Of a DNA stretch of 64,000 nt, positions 13,502 to 32,400 are shown in pieces. The notes under the pieces are model-generated. The model was not told the DNA's origin. It searched no databases and was given only the letters and a program-made list of their open reading frames with translations. The DNA comes from Haemonchus contortus (taxonomy: Eukaryota > Nematoda > Chromadorea > Rhabditida > Trichostrongylidae): NCBI GenBank assembly GCA_000469685.2, contig LS997565.1:37227819-37291818 (forward strand), given 5' to 3'. Each line of letters starts with the position of its first letter. The first letter of the stretch is position 1. The translations under genes and the position numbers were made by a program.

Positions 13502-15350
13502 TTACAAACCCCTAGAAAGAATAGCAGTGAGAAGGAAAACAAAAACAATCTGCTGAGTCAGTTCAAAGTTTCTTCAAAAAAAAAAACAACAACCCGAAAC
13601 CTTAAATGGCCAGATGAGCACTCCCGGACAAGAGGCAGCTGCGACGCGGCATTCATTCTAGAGCATGTTATTTGGAAGTGCAAGTGGGGGGCTTTCGTAA
13701 CTTTTGTACTTTCCTCACTTGATTCGATGGCAGCCTTATTCTTACGAAACTAATCGATGGCGCGACAAAACCGCGTCTGGGATTTATTTTTGCGCTACTT
13801 CTTTTGTCTTGATCCTGTTCTCGATATCCTTCTTGTTACCTCTTAGCTCACTTATTTGGATGTTTTCGTTTAGTTTTATTTTGTCCGGTCGCTATAGCTT
13901 CTATCAGGCCTACCCTTTCAACCTTATTATCCCGAAATTTTATTTTTTTCCGATTCTCACGAGCCACTCCACTGTGCTTGTGGCTCTGACACTAACAGCT
14001 AGAAGAGAGAAATCGCTAAGTTTGCGAGTCGGTAGTGATACTTAGAAACGATTCCCTTTTTTGGTATCGAGTTTCTGTCCTGATCCTTGAAGACGAACGT
14101 CCCCTTCAACTACACCTTCGCCAAATTATATTACAACTAGATTGTAATGGTATGAGCTCCTTAGGATAATTTATCAAGAGCAACTTGTCAGTTAAAATGA
14201 AAGATTTTCCAGTATCGCATTCATGCAGATCCATGCTGAAGAAAATGGGTGGGCAATGAGCAGCTGCGAGAACATAAGCTTTTTCTTTCGTATGAACTGT
14301 TGTTCTGGCAAAATAAATGAAGAACTTACCAGAGGAATCCATGCTGACCATTACTGCAGGCTACTGTGAAATATGATACAGAGTTCTTCGCAGTTATTAA
14401 TCGAGCAGAACCATAGAACGTAGAGAAATTCATCAAGAAATACGCTCGTTCACAACCAAAAGAGTAGCAACACAGCATGTCTCGATTCGACTGGTCTGCA
14501 AATCAACGTACATGTTGAAGATTCCTGCACTGAAGTCGGTCATGCAAAACCATTAAACGGTGTAGAACATTTCTAGACATATGCTGCATGATCGTCATGA
14601 AAATAGCTCTACCGGCTAGGGTGCTCCATGGGCAATATGTCTACGAACGGTTGCGCCAATCGACCTTATCGTGAATTGATGCGCAATGTCTGCAGCTACA
14701 GTCCACACGCCAATTACTGCGTAGTACCACCGCGGAAAAGTCCCTTCACATCGTGTTCCTCTAGCATCCGTTTCATCTTGCCTTATTGGGTGCAATCTTT
14801 AATGTTGATAATGCCTTTTTGCGTTTTTAATATTCGTTCCTTCCCGCAACTCTATTTATGTTTGTTTCAACCTATTTAAGTTGAGCCTCCATTGCGTCAC
14901 AAAGTCCTCGTTTTTGGTATGCGTGAATTTTGTAATTTAAAATGATCTTTTCTCAAATCTTCCTTCCCTTCCTCTTCTCCACTTCCCCTGCTTCCGCCGC
15001 TGATCCTCGTCTACACAAGATACTGCAAAAAACAACGCGGAGCGAAGGACCGTTGCCCTGATGGGGTTATTTTCTTTGACTCCATTCCTGATCCTGTATT
15101 TCACCTTTTTCTTAATTTCACCGGGTGCCGTACAGAAAAACTGGGTGATTCTATCATGAATAAAGTTGAACGTGTACTCCCGTTGGGTAGGTGAGAGTGT
15201 ACAAGCTTATTAGGAGAGAGTGCAGTAATTTTATCAAATTTACAACCCAAAAAGTGAGGAGCTATCTGTGTTTAGAGAGCCTCCAACTTGTTGCCAGTTT
15301 CTTACTTTCTTTCAAGTAGGTCAGTGTCGGCTTTCGCGACTGCGATCCAT

Positions 15351-15401
15351 CCAGGCCACAACCTGAGTTCTGAGCTCCAGGCCACAACCTGAGTTCTGAG
15401 C
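15351..15401. repeat. 26-bp direct tandem duplication
   Basis: CCAGGCCACAACCTGAGTTC followed by TGAGCT occurs twice in immediate succession, the second copy starting at 15377. It lies about 440 bases upstream of the MIPEP start codon, outside any exon I identified. Confidence 0.85.
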
Positions 15402-15821
15402 CATACCTGTGATCTTTTTAGTTTTAAAACGAACATCTGAAGTTGCTGGCTTCAAGCAACTGCACGACTCGACCCGGAACGGTACACACTATTAGTTCTG
15501 TACCGTCAGAACGCACTATTACAATTTAGGTGCATTCTGGTGGCACAGAAACATTCATTGGGGTCTCAGTGCTACTGCTGTGTCGGTCGAAGCGAAATAT
15601 TAAACTGTTGACTTGGTTTGCAGTTGAGATTAATGCAGGCTCACAGACCCAAATTCAAACACGCAGCTAGTTACCATTTTGGATTTTGCGCCTTTTTGTA
15701 GGGTAAAGTGATTGTCAAGTAAGCACTCTTCCGCCATCTTACCTTCACGTCCACATAACGCCCGACCTTATTTGCGCTCGAAAACCTACGTTCAGCACCA
15801 CCACTGTTTTGCACCCAGTTT

Positions 15822-15841
15822 CATTTTCCTTTTCAGCGCAA
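15822..15841 (+). promoter_or_regulatory. Putative trans-splice acceptor for MIPEP
   Basis: A polypyrimidine tract ending CCTTTTCAG (AG at 15835-15836) lies five bases before the MIPEP start codon at 15842. In nematodes such a site directly upstream of an ATG is typical of spliced-leader addition. A short 5'-UTR intron is the alternative. Confidence 0.55.
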
Positions 15842-22176
<6,335 letters not shown>

Positions 22177-23169
22177 ATATTGTTGTTTTAGATTTGTTAT
22201 TTCAAAGTAGACACTCAAAGTGCAACTTGTTGAGCAAAAAAGCCTGTTAGGTTTTCTGTTAGTTATTGTTAGATTTGTTGTTTCTGTGAATTCATCCGGC
22301 CGCCTCTTTATGGAAACTCCCACATAGTTAGTATCGCGCAGCTCGACTATCCCTCCCCGTTTAGAAATTGGTTTGAAGTAACTATCGTCCCAGTGATGAT
22401 ACATGCGGTTCTTAGGCAGCCTGCTAGGTAAAGAGTTGGGCTGTCAATCGAAGTCATCCTTTCTTTTGTCAAAAAAAGCCTAACCCAACGGGAATATGGA
22501 ATTCGAAAAAAAGGCTCTCAACTAGATTGAAGCTATTTCTCTTTAGCTGTAGTTATAACAGATCAAAAATGCCAATATTCGCACTGGAACGCTCGTTCAC
22601 CTGTTGTTTTCAAAGCTATAGCTTCCACGCCGGTCGTGGTCTTTTAAATTGGTGAGGATTCAAGCATGACGGAGGCTGAATGAAATAAGACATTTCCTAT
22701 TGTTTGTACGTTTTGCCGTCCTCTTCCTTCTATTTTTGCTGTACATTTCCTTTGTCTAGTCTCCTCCCAAGTATCTCCGAAAAACCGACCGGGCTGGTAG
22801 CTACCGAGACTTTGTGGGAAACCTTGAAAATCGATCGAGTCAATGCTGCTCCAAGTAATACCTGCATCAGGTTTTGTTGGAAGAACATACTAGAATGTTT
22901 TTCATGTTTGTGCCCTGTGTAAACGTGTTTAGTCAGGAATATACGTGAATTTCATGACTGGTTGACGTGTTTTCTTCCTGAATATTTTTGTCCATGATTT
23001 TTGTTTGGCAGATGTTTGTTTAGATGTAGAGATGATAAATATTTATTATTTACCTCGTATTAATTGAGACAACATCGTTAAATCGTGCTATTTATCGGAT
23101 CAATACCTCCTTTATTGCTTTTCCAGGAATTTTTTTTTCAGATCCAGTTTTCGAAACCAAAAGTTTCAG
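22177..23169. other. MIPEP-CBP20 intergenic region
   Basis: 993 bases between the MIPEP stop and the first CBP20 start, same strand. I see no canonical AATAAA close to the MIPEP stop and no further exon. Just before the CBP20 ATG there are several acceptor-like tracts in a row (TTTTCCAG, TTTTTTTTCAG, AAGTTTCAG). Confidence 0.6.
23160..23169 (+). promoter_or_regulatory. Putative trans-splice acceptor for first CBP20
   Basis: AAAGTTTCAG abuts the ATG at 23170 with no spacer. It is compatible with spliced-leader addition directly at the start codon; a 5'-UTR intron cannot be excluded. Confidence 0.5.
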
Positions 23170-24739
23170 ATGAATCCGTTCGATGAGAAACAGCGTGCGC
23201 GTAACGCTATAAAAGCTGGTGAGTTTTTGTTTTTTGTTCATGTGTTCGACGAGCTTTTTATGTATTAAGTTATTTATTTTCTAGAAATTTTCGCGATTCG
23301 CCATCCTGAAACTGTCACTCAGATTAGTGAATATCGGGATCAGCGATTTCAGGTAAGTGAAATGAATTTATGACACTTTTACTTTGCTAAAATAAGAGGA
23401 GGTGTAATAGCTCATGCTGGATTTAAAGTATTTGAAACGTATTGTACATCTAACAAGACTACTTTATCGTGTCTTTTCAAAATCAACTGGCCTGTTGATT
23501 GCTTGTGATTTCCTTCAAGGTAACTTTGATTCCCTTAGTACCTTTTTTCCTTTTCAATTTACTGCTAATTATTACTGTTAAATTTAATAATTGATGAAAA
23601 TGTAAATGGGGGGGGGGGGGGGAGTCATAACTATTTTGTTGCAACAAAAAATTAACACGCTATAACATGTTATACCAGGGAATGAAGTTTTTTACCCAAG
23701 CTCTATAAGGGAAAGAGCTTCGGGATGGGCCGGTTAGTTGAATGTCCGATTCTCATCCCATTCCATCTCTCCGTACGAGGTAATCATCTTGACCACCCCA
23801 GTTTACCACCCCTCCTTGTGCCTATTTGAGAAACAACTTTCTCTCGGCTAAACGCATAAGAATGCACTGATGGCCGGTGCCCGTCCTCCTCTTCGTCTCT
23901 GACACAGTGTTACTATAACAGGAATAACATGTAACATCGTGTTATTTCTTTGTTACACTAATATTCCTTGAGCGGACTCCTGCGTCTGCATCGGTACTAT
24001 GAATGCAAAAGTTCTGTGCACAAGTTTTGAGTATCTTCCGATTCTCTTTTTCAATGATGGTTCTAAAGAAAATACGTCAGCTTATTTCTTTGCATAATTT
24101 TAGGGCACGCTCAAAGAGCAAGATCTCGCATTGCGGACGTCGACGACACTTTATATAGGGAACTTATCGTTTTATACAAGTGAAGATCAGGTTCTCTTCA
24201 TAGCTCGTTGGTTTTAATCACTATTACTACTTATATATTCTTTTTTTCAGTTGTATGAATTGTTCGGTAGAGCTGGTGAGGTTAAACGCATTATAATTGG
24301 TCTTGATCGCTTCAAGAAGTCCCCGTGCGGTTTCTGTTTCGTAATGTAAGTCTCCCACTACTTCTTATTAGATCACTTTCTTTGTCAGTGAAGAATTAAG
24401 ATACGATTGAATCTTCGAAAGGACCCTAGTTTTATTCCATCATTCAGTTATTATACTCGAGCAGACACGGAAAACGCTGTAAAATTCTTGAATCGCACTA
24501 TGCTAGATGGTAGACTAATTCGGGTTGATTACGATGCAGGTTTCGTTGAAGGGCGTCAGTATGGACGAGGAAGACGCGGAGGGCAGGTAATTATCATGAA
24601 CTCAATTTTCTCAGCCTAGTTAAGCTAATTTTGTCGCCATTTATTAATTTCCCAGGTACGAGATGAATATCGTGAGCAGTTCGACCCTGACAGGGGCGGC
24701 TACGGTAAAATATGGCAAGATAGGGAGAAGAAATATTAA
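23170..24739 (+). CDS. NCBP2: Nuclear cap-binding protein subunit 2 (CBP20), copy 1
   Basis: RRM protein that binds the m7G cap together with CBP80 in the nuclear cap-binding complex and supports splicing, export and decay of capped RNAs. Six exons: 23170-23218, 23285-23352, 24104-24190, 24251-24345, 24448-24586, 24656-24739; all phases fit and give 173 residues. RNP2 is LYIGNL at 55-60 and RNP1 includes SPCGFCFV ending at 99. The two cap-stacking tyrosines of human CBP20 (Y20, Y43) correspond to Y33 in SEYRDQRF and Y56, with the same spacing of 23. The C-terminal [15 protein letters not shown] segment, GRQYGRG and GGQVRDEYR follow the family closely. The N-terminus is about 13 residues longer than in human. 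A second intact copy lies 4.7 kb downstream. Intron 2 holds a 15-nt poly(G) run and a possible MITE. Confidence 0.97.
23608..23622. repeat. 15-nt poly(G) run
   Basis: Uninterrupted G tract inside intron 2 of the first CBP20 gene, just upstream of a possible MITE. It is one of four long G/C homopolymers in the window. Confidence 0.95.
23639..23956. mobile_element. Possible MITE in CBP20 intron
   Basis: The left end (TTGCAACAAAAAATTAACAC then GCTATAACATGTTAT) is roughly complementary to the right end at 23924-23956 (ATAACATGTAACATCGTGTT then ATTTCTTTGTTAC), about 80% over 33 bases by eye. The inside shows no coding frame. The inverted ends and size fit a non-autonomous DNA transposon. I see no clear target-site duplication, so this remains tentative. 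Confidence 0.4.
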
Positions 24740-26162
24740 CATTCGGATAATGTAAGTTAAAAAGGAATCGTTGACGTGTAGAATAGATCTTGTTTTGCAG
24801 TTTTTTGTTCATTTGGATGAACTGTGAGGTTGCGTTGCAGTTTTTACATTGTGGTTGTAAAGTTATGGCATGCACTGTTCAAACAACGTTTTATTCGCAT
24901 CATTTTGCTGACGCCTTCCAAGTTGAACCGGTCAAGGCGTGAATTGAAAAAAAGTGAGAGAATTTTGAAATATTTGCGAGCGCTATTGCACTAATCCTCT
25001 TAGAAAGGATTGCAGAGAAACCAATTATCAAACCTTCTTACACTAGGCGCGTTACTTGTCTTCGACTCAAACTGGCGTCGGTAAAAGGAGGGCAGCTGTA
25101 ATGGGTTTTACTTTGTTTGGATATATATTTCTCGTTTGCATAAATGGTTGTTTTTATTCTCATTTTGATTTTATAAAAAGTGTAAAGCTAGTTCGATGAT
25201 ATTAAAAAATGGAGACCGAGAAAAAACTCCGATGCCCTAACATGTTGTATTTTATGGTATGGCATCTATGCTGGTATTGATGAAAACAATTCGTTTCTGA
25301 GCGACATAAAAATCTAGTGTGTCTATTTGATGTCGTTATAAAAAACGTCCTCTTCTCACCCCTCTTATTTTTTTGGGCACAATCACTCGAAAAAAATTGA
25401 AAAGTCGTGAGAAGAGTTCGGCGCAGAAAATACTATTGAATGTATTGTGATTTCCTAACTCGATGATTTTGGGGGACTAAGAAATATTTCTCTCTGATTC
25501 ATTGGAAGTGTTTCATTATGTTGTGCTTTTTTATCCACAGATCTAAATGTATTATTTGAACTACTCTCAAATTGAATAGTGGTTATGAAGCGAAACTGCT
25601 CGGGAGCTCAGTCGAATTGGGTCCAAGGTCTCGCAGTGGTGACACTCTTCCATTACGTTGTTCCTCAGCCCTGCATCACTGCTGTTCTTATGGGAGCAGA
25701 GATTTTAGGCGGAGGTAGCAGAAATGTGTAGATTTTTTTAAAATTATAAAACATCTCATACTCCATTTACAGCTCCCTAAGTAGATAGAAAAGGATGAAA
25801 TTCGAGTTAGGTTTCACATCCCACGCGCGAGTTTGCTTGAGTCTCGCTCGTGCTACTAGCTATACTCAATATTCAGCTGACTTTCCGGCGGCACTATGTA
25901 GCCAATTTCAAGAGGTATTTAAGCAGAGCCCATTCTGATGCTTCCTTGAACGTATATTGTTCCAATTTTGTTCGATTACTGCTTCGTTCTGTTCCTCCCT
26001 CGAAATAACCCATCTTTGATCACGGTAGCATAACACTCTCAACATAAACTCACCGACAGCTTTTTTGCCCCTTATGGCGCAGTTCATAATCAGGGAAAAG
26101 CAACAAAATTCGTCGAAGGTAGCCATAGCTACTCGGCAAATCACCTGTCTTTTGTCGGTGGT

Positions 26163-26500
26163 CATTCAAGATTTGAATTGCATTTGGCTCCACGGCCTAG
26201 CCTTTGCCTTCCGAAGTAGTCCCATCTCTGATACGGAACTTGATCCCCGGAGTATGCGTTGTTGATAGCACCGTTCTTGGCTATCTTCATAGTAGCCATT
26301 GGCGTGTGTATAGTACTGTGGCTGCTTTCATAGTCCGCCGGCAGGCGCGCGAGCTCTCGGGACGAGTAGTCCCCGGCCAGCGAACTACAAAAGCAGCCCT
26401 GTGGAGAACGTGGCTTCCGTAAAGGTGCTGACGGCGTTTTCGGTTGTAGGAAGTGCGCCACCCTGATCTTTGCTCCGTATGCGAGGTGGGGCATGGCATT
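26163..26500 (-). other. GC-richer island with several open frames
   Basis: Long open frames exist here in at least two minus-strand frames and one plus-strand frame. The minus frame ending at 26163 has an ordinary protein-like composition and an acceptor-like CTCCACAG near 26400; another minus frame is tyrosine-rich (QYYTHANGYYEDS). I cannot tell which frame, if any, is translated and recognise no family. It may be a terminal exon, a decayed gene fragment, or simply GC-rich DNA with few stops. Confidence 0.25.
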
Positions 26501-27255
26501 GTCTTATCATTTGATATTCTTTGACGCGGTGAACACGGACCCCTTTGCAAGGTCACTGATCTAGTCATGGTCATGGTGATGTGGCTAGGGTACATTACTT
26601 GATAGGAAGGCAAGGAAACATCAAATGGGGAGGGTAGTCGTAGGTAATGTTGCTAAAATTTCCAGTGCGTGATATTAAGGGTGGCTTATTTTTATCGATG
26701 CATTTTGTGTATTGGTTTGGAAGTAGAGGGACTTTTCATAGTTTATTTGAAGCGAGTGCTAGATTTTTAGCACCTAGTACTCATCGTAGACCGTTCCCAT
26801 CGGTTTCTTGGGTTTGCTCGCTGCGTTTCATAAAATAAGAAACGTATACGAGCAGGTTACCATTTTCCTTGAATGTTCACTGTATTGAAGTAAGGTTTCA
26901 GGAGGTAGTGGGAAGGCAGAGAAGGGGATAGAAGGAAGTTCGAGATACCCTTGTGAAGGGCAGTGTGTGGGAGTGGGGACAATCACACTGTATCGATGTG
27001 GAGCAGGACATAGTAACGAGTTATACTGTATGTACTGTATGTGGTGGATGTTTGTGATGACTTCACTGGTCCGCGCTTGTCATATGGTTTCCTCAGGTGC
27101 GCTGGTGTCTCTAACTGTGTTGCTGACCCATTCGCTATTTTTCCTGTGTAATAATCAACCCACTTTTTCTGTTATGCTTCTCAAATCAGGATCACTTGGA
27201 AGTTTCTTTCCCTACACACCATGCTGTGCCAAATTCAGCAGAATTCGTTGTTATT

Positions 27256-27508
27256 GGCGGAGATGGTGTAGTGGCGTGTTGCGCGCTATCACACACGTAT
27301 GATCCGTGGATCGAGTCCTAGGCCGACTCTCGTCTAGGTTAATCAAGGCTTCCATACCATTTGGCTAGTTGGTACCAGTGCCTGACGGTGAAAGCACCGA
27401 CTTGTACATCGGCCGGTCACCGCATGGCTTATGTGAAGGCCCCTCACGTATTCTAACCCCAATACAGTTTTGAAGAGAAGTCGAATGCCGGGCACATCTC
27501 AAAATGGG
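27256..27508 (+). repeat. tRNA-derived SINE, near complete
   Basis: Starts with a tRNA-like head GGCGGAGATGGTGTAGTGGC (A box TGGTGTAGTGG) and a B-box-like GGATCGAGTCC about 45 bases later. The body includes TTGGTACCAGTGCCTGACGG, a GACTTGTACATCGGCCGGTC block, and the tail GAGAAGTCGAATGCCGGGCA. Most other copies in this window lie in the opposite orientation. Confidence 0.8.
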
Positions 27509-28514
27509 GTTTATTAACGTCAGTGACTTCATCTTTAATCCTTTTATACTCACCATTTTCAATTTACTCTTTGCACTGCTACACTTCCAAGGTGAAAGGT
27601 AAAGGATGAAGCTTCAAAGAACAATGCGAAAAGTCTGGCGTTGTTTGACGATTCGGTTGTGGGATGCACCATGCAGTTGACTTACATTCTAATGGCGTTC
27701 TGAATGGGTAGTGAACTATTAAATGACTTTAGGTCAGTCGATCTACAATTCAAAACTCTCGAATGAGTCCGGTACCCAGAAAGTCTGATTGTGAAGGGGG
27801 ATCCAACGACCATGTGTTTCATAGTGCGCCACGTAAAACTATTGAGTTGGTAACAAAGTAATAGTGAATATTTTATATGAATAAAATAGATCTTTTTTTT
27901 GTAAAAAATGTCGTTCAGTTGAATATTACAGAAAATTCTCAAAATACGTTTGTTTGCCTGCGCTATGAATATTCGTGGAAGGTGATAAAGAGAGGTAGCG
28001 GGTGGAAAATGGTGTTACTGTGAGAGAATGTTCTAAGAAGCTAGATTATCGTCTCACGCGTACTTATAGGTCCCTCAATTTGACGATACACTTGAAAAAA
28101 GACTACTGTTGGATCAGTGCGTAATTATGATCCAATTGAAAGCAATCCAAAGACTGAGGGGTTGTGGCAGAAAATGTTGAATGAGTTCCGAGTGTCCAGC
28201 CTAACGACTCCATCATAGTGGGACTTCTAGAGGATATGTTGGTTTTCCTTCTGATACTTCAGATTTTTTACATTCGATTTTCGGTCGGTATATCGGCTGA
28301 TCCTTGAGCTTTCAACTCTCAAACCAGCTTTTCATTCTCTTATGTATATGTAACTGTAAACAAAACGAAGTGTTTTCAACTGTCAGGGATTGTAATTGAA
28401 TTGAAACTTTATTGAAATTTCGCTCCCCCTTGCATTGCAATGCGCTGCGCGCCTCACCTTGCGACGCGAATTGATTATTACTTCGGCGATAGTATCGTAC
28501 GATCCTCCTCCCCA

Positions 28515-28530
28515 CCCCCCCCCCCCCCCC
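28515..28530. repeat. 16-nt poly(C) run
   Basis: Uninterrupted C tract (preceded by CCCCA) directly followed by one arm of a 12-bp inverted repeat whose other arm is at 28573-28584. Confidence 0.95.
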
Positions 28531-29406
28531 TTCTTTTTGTGGCCCGGTAAGCGCTGGGCGTTCCGATTTTGTCACAAAAAGAAGGGCAGTTCAGCGTGAA
28601 CTAGAGAATCCGACAAGTTTTGAAATACAACTTCGAAGGTTTTTATATTCTTTAGTCCAGTCATGCTGAGCAGATTAGATTACAGGTTGAATTTGTGAAC
28701 GCGAGGAGTTCTCTTGTTGACCTTTTCAAAAACCCAACAATGCGGATGTCGCAAATGCCGGAAATAAGTTGTTTTACGCATAAAAGTAAGTCTATTGAGC
28801 CAAGTAACGGAAACACTTTCATGTCTCGTTTTTCAGAGAAGGGTCTCACTCACGATATCGAATCGAGGAAGGTGTTTCATGTTGTTTTATATGGATGCGT
28901 CTGTTTCTGAAGAACAAGAATTATGTTCGTTGAAGGTTGCAGATACGTAGGTGAAGCCGTGATCAGTGGACTTCTTTGTCAGTGGGGTCTGACCATGTCA
29001 CGAGGGAACTGGTGATATATTATGACTGCACAGTTATGTAGTCGTTAAAAGCGATGATGGATTCCACTGGATTTCCATGAAGCATCGCAATTGTATCTTA
29101 GAGTCTCAGTGAATGTGTGGCAGCTTTAGGCTGAGATTTATTCAAATTATTTTTTTGTATACTAGGGCAAATTCATTCCTCTCACAGTTTGAAAGTATTC
29201 ATCTGTTTTTTGTTACCAAGAAGTGTAGCTGGAGTTGACAACGGGTGTCGATTTTGGATAATGAATATAGTAATTCCTTCGTCAGTAACTAACCTTACTG
29301 GTGTGTGTTCACGTTGCAGAACTATCGTTTTGCTTCCATGTCTTCGATAGGGCTGATTTTGCTCTGTGTTTTCCATCATGAACTACTCATAATTTTCAGT
29401 TCAATA

Positions 29407-29416
29407 GCCATTTTAG
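29407..29416 (+). promoter_or_regulatory. Putative trans-splice acceptor for second CBP20
   Basis: GCCATTTTAG ends immediately before the ATG at 29417, the same zero-spacer arrangement as in the first CBP20 copy. Spliced-leader addition is the likely reading. Confidence 0.5.
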
Positions 29417-32400
29417 ATGAACCCTTTCGATCCGAAAGTGCGTGCTCGGAATGCTATTAGAGCCGGTGAGTCCTTTGGCTTCATGGTATCCTACTATGTA
29501 TAACGCGCTAAGTGTGTCTGTTGGTTTGTCTGTGTGTGTGTGTGTGTGTAGTTGTGTGTTTAACCGGAAATTCATAACTCCAGTTCAAGGGGACCTAGAG
29601 AGTTCAAATTTGGTAGGAATACAGGGGTTAGGAGAGGAACACTAACGGTGGGTGGCGGGGCCGAACTCCGCCCACAGGGGGCGTGGCTTGTGCGAAATAA
29701 ATGTTTGACCGGAAATTCATAACTCCGGTTCCAGTGGACCTAGAGAGTTCAAATTTGGTAGGAGCGCAGGCGACAGGATGTGAACACCAATGGTGGGTGG
29801 CGGGGCCCGACTCCGCCCACAGGGGACGGGGTTTGTGCGGGAACTCATAACTCCAGTCCCTGTGGACCTAGAGCGTCCAAATTTGGTAGGAGTACCCCAG
29901 ATAGGATGGAAACACTTATATTGGGTGGTAGGACCGGACTCCACCCACAGGAGGCGGGGTTTGTGCGGGAACTCATAACTCCAGTCCCCATGGACCTAGG
30001 AAATTCAAATTTGGTAGGAGTACCCCAGATAGGATGGGAACGCTTATAATGGGTGGCAGGACTGGGCTCCGCCCACAAGGGGCGGGGTTTGTGTGAAAAG
30101 CTTAATTTTGGACCTAGAGCGTTCAAATTCGGTAGGAGTACAGGCGGCAGGATGGGAACACTTATGTTGGGCGGTAGGACCGGACTCCACCCACAGGAGG
30201 CGGGGTTTGTGCGGGAACTCATAACTCCAGTCCCTGTGGACCTAGAGCGTCCAAATTTGGTAGGAGTACCCCAGATAGGATGGAAACACTTATGTTGGGT
30301 GGTAGGACCGGACTCCACCCACAGGGGCGGGGTTCTAGCAGAAACTTATAAATCCTGTTCCTATAGACCTAGAGGGTTCAAATTCGGTAGGAGTACAGGT
30401 GGCAGAGTGGGAACCTTTGCGGTGAGTGTCAGGGCCGAATTCCGCCCACAGTGGCCCAGTGAGCGGGGGTTTGAACGGAAAAGTAAGAGCTTCCGTCCGC
30501 GTGGACCTGGAGCGTTCAAATTTGATAGGAGCACAGGCGGCAGGATGGGAACATTTGCGGTGGGTTACAGTGCCGGATTCCGCCCTCAGGGGTGGAGCTT
30601 GCAGAGAAATGTCAAAATGGACCTAGAGCGACCAAACTTGGTAGGAATACCAAACTTGGTAGGAATACAGGAGGCAGGGTAGGTACACTGATGATAGGTT
30701 GCACGACTAAACTACGCCCCAAAGGGCGGGGCGTGAATAAATACTGTTAGTTCGGACCCAGACCGTTGAAACTTGAAGGTACAAGGAGTCGGCTGGGAAC
30801 ATTGATGGTTGCTAACATAATAGATTCAGCCGCGATTAAGTCTCTGGGTACTTTTTTCTTCTGAATGATCGCCTTTGTGATATTGTACGATGCTCTATTC
30901 GGACACCGAAAAGATAGCTTACAGAAAAGAATTGCTCCCAATTTGGAGCTAATACTGAGGGTGTAAAGCTTTCAAAGAAAAAGGAGAATCCGGAGTGTTG
31001 TTCACGCATAGCAAATTTCTCACAGAAAGGAGGAACGCCAGGCGTAGCTGGGCGAACCCATAAGAAGGAGGGAAGCTCGGCGTTAGCCGGGCGGCCCGAC
31101 TGGTACAAATACATATGTGGCTAGGATGGATCCAGAAATCCTGTACTTGTGAGAAATTTCATAACAATAGGAATAAGGCAGAATTGTTACTCACAGTGTC
31201 GTGAAGGGATGTAGTGATTGACACTGATGAGTTCTTTCAGAATCAGCCACGTGTTCGAGTTCCGTCAGGGTTGCGGATGCTTTTTGAGTGAAGTAATCAT
31301 CTGCCTGATTCTAACAAACTGGTGGTGATAGGAGGCGATGTGGGGTGTTTAGGAAATAGATTCGAAAAATTTGACCGTGTTGTGGCTGCACCTCTTACCA
31401 CTGCACAATCTCGGTCTTGATAGCGTTTTTCCAATATTTCTTCTCTCCATGTGCTGGATGGCAAGTCGCCTTCTCTGCAAAATAGTTCACAGTGAACGAA
31501 AAATTTATTTTGTAGTAGTGAGCTAATACTCACTTTTCCAGAATTGTTCGCGATCCGTCATCCCGAAACAGTGACTCAGATCAGCGAGTACCGGGATCAG
31601 CGGTTTCAGGTGCGACGAACTTCTTAGAATTAATAGTGAGCGATAGGATAGTCGTCTCGATTCATAAGAGCTTTTTCAGGGTACACTAAAGGAACAGGAT
31701 TTGGCATTGCGTACGTCAACGACAGTTTATGTGGGGAACTTGTCGTTCTACACTAGTGAGGATCAGGTAAATCTACAAGTCCAATATCCTATTCCGCCTT
31801 ACTTCGAACCCTCTTATGAAATCGGTGGAACTGGAACCGGCCGAATTCTTTATGGGGTTGGTACGTAGTAAATTTGATAAAGCTGGTGCTTAAGCAGGAT
31901 GGCCTTCGTCAGAGCCTGAAATGATGAAACATCCGCTCTAGCAGCACTAGTTTGTGACTATTCATCCCAAATGTCTTCACAGTGCTAAGGGCCGTGCTAA
32001 GGCTTTGGGGAAGCTGTTGCTAGCACATATTTTATGGAAATGTGAGCGGTCGCTATAGAGTATAGAGTTAAGATTAAGATTTGCAGGTAAGGCAGTTCAT
32101 TTATTTTATTTGTTGACTACTTGCTAGCAACTTCGAGTGGAGTAGTATAATACTTCGACGGTCGTCGTGGAAATAAGAAACGTGTAACTGCCAGAGAGGT
32201 GAAAAGGTGCCAGTCTCGCTCAAGAATTTATCCAGAGCCAACAAGAAAGCCAGCGTGTTATAAAAAATCGCGGTGGCCGTGGAAGGAGGGTTATTTAGCC
32301 AGCACGAGATCTGACTGAATATTTGATCTCATTTTGTATAATAGGGGTGCTACTTTTTTAAACTCTTCTTCCTCTTGTAAAGTTGTAGAGCTGATCACCA

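Larger units (their letters stand above)
4128..15841. other. Long intergenic stretch, no gene recognised
   Basis: About 11.7 kb without an exon I could assign. It contains a SINE remnant (4884-5012), a 26-bp tandem duplication (15351-15401), and several unassigned open frames: 7086-7469 (+), 8269-8622 (+), 13064-13501 (-) and 13704-14045 (+). The stretch from about 13.7 to 16.4 kb is pyrimidine-rich on the + strand, which favours spurious hydrophobic open frames. The last few hundred bases probably hold the promoter of the MIPEP gene, but I see no specific element. Confidence 0.55.
24740..29416. other. Region between the CBP20 paralogues
   Basis: About 4.7 kb with no assigned gene. It holds a tRNA-derived SINE (27256-27508), a GC-richer island with open frames on both strands (26163-26500), a 16-nt poly(C) run (28515-28530), and a 12-bp inverted repeat (CTTCTTTTTGTG at 28530-28541, CACAAAAAGAAG at 28573-28584). 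Confidence 0.6.

Noticed and set aside
13704..14045. 113-codon hydrophobic frame resembling a membrane protein
   Set aside because: The region is pyrimidine-rich, which yields Phe/Leu/Ser codons by default. There is no family match and no splice signals.
30053..30682. 209-codon plus-strand and 157-codon minus-strand open frames
   Set aside because: Both lie in the 128-bp minisatellite and are produced by its periodicity and lack of stops; the translations repeat the same motifs in shifting frames. They are inside a CBP20 intron.
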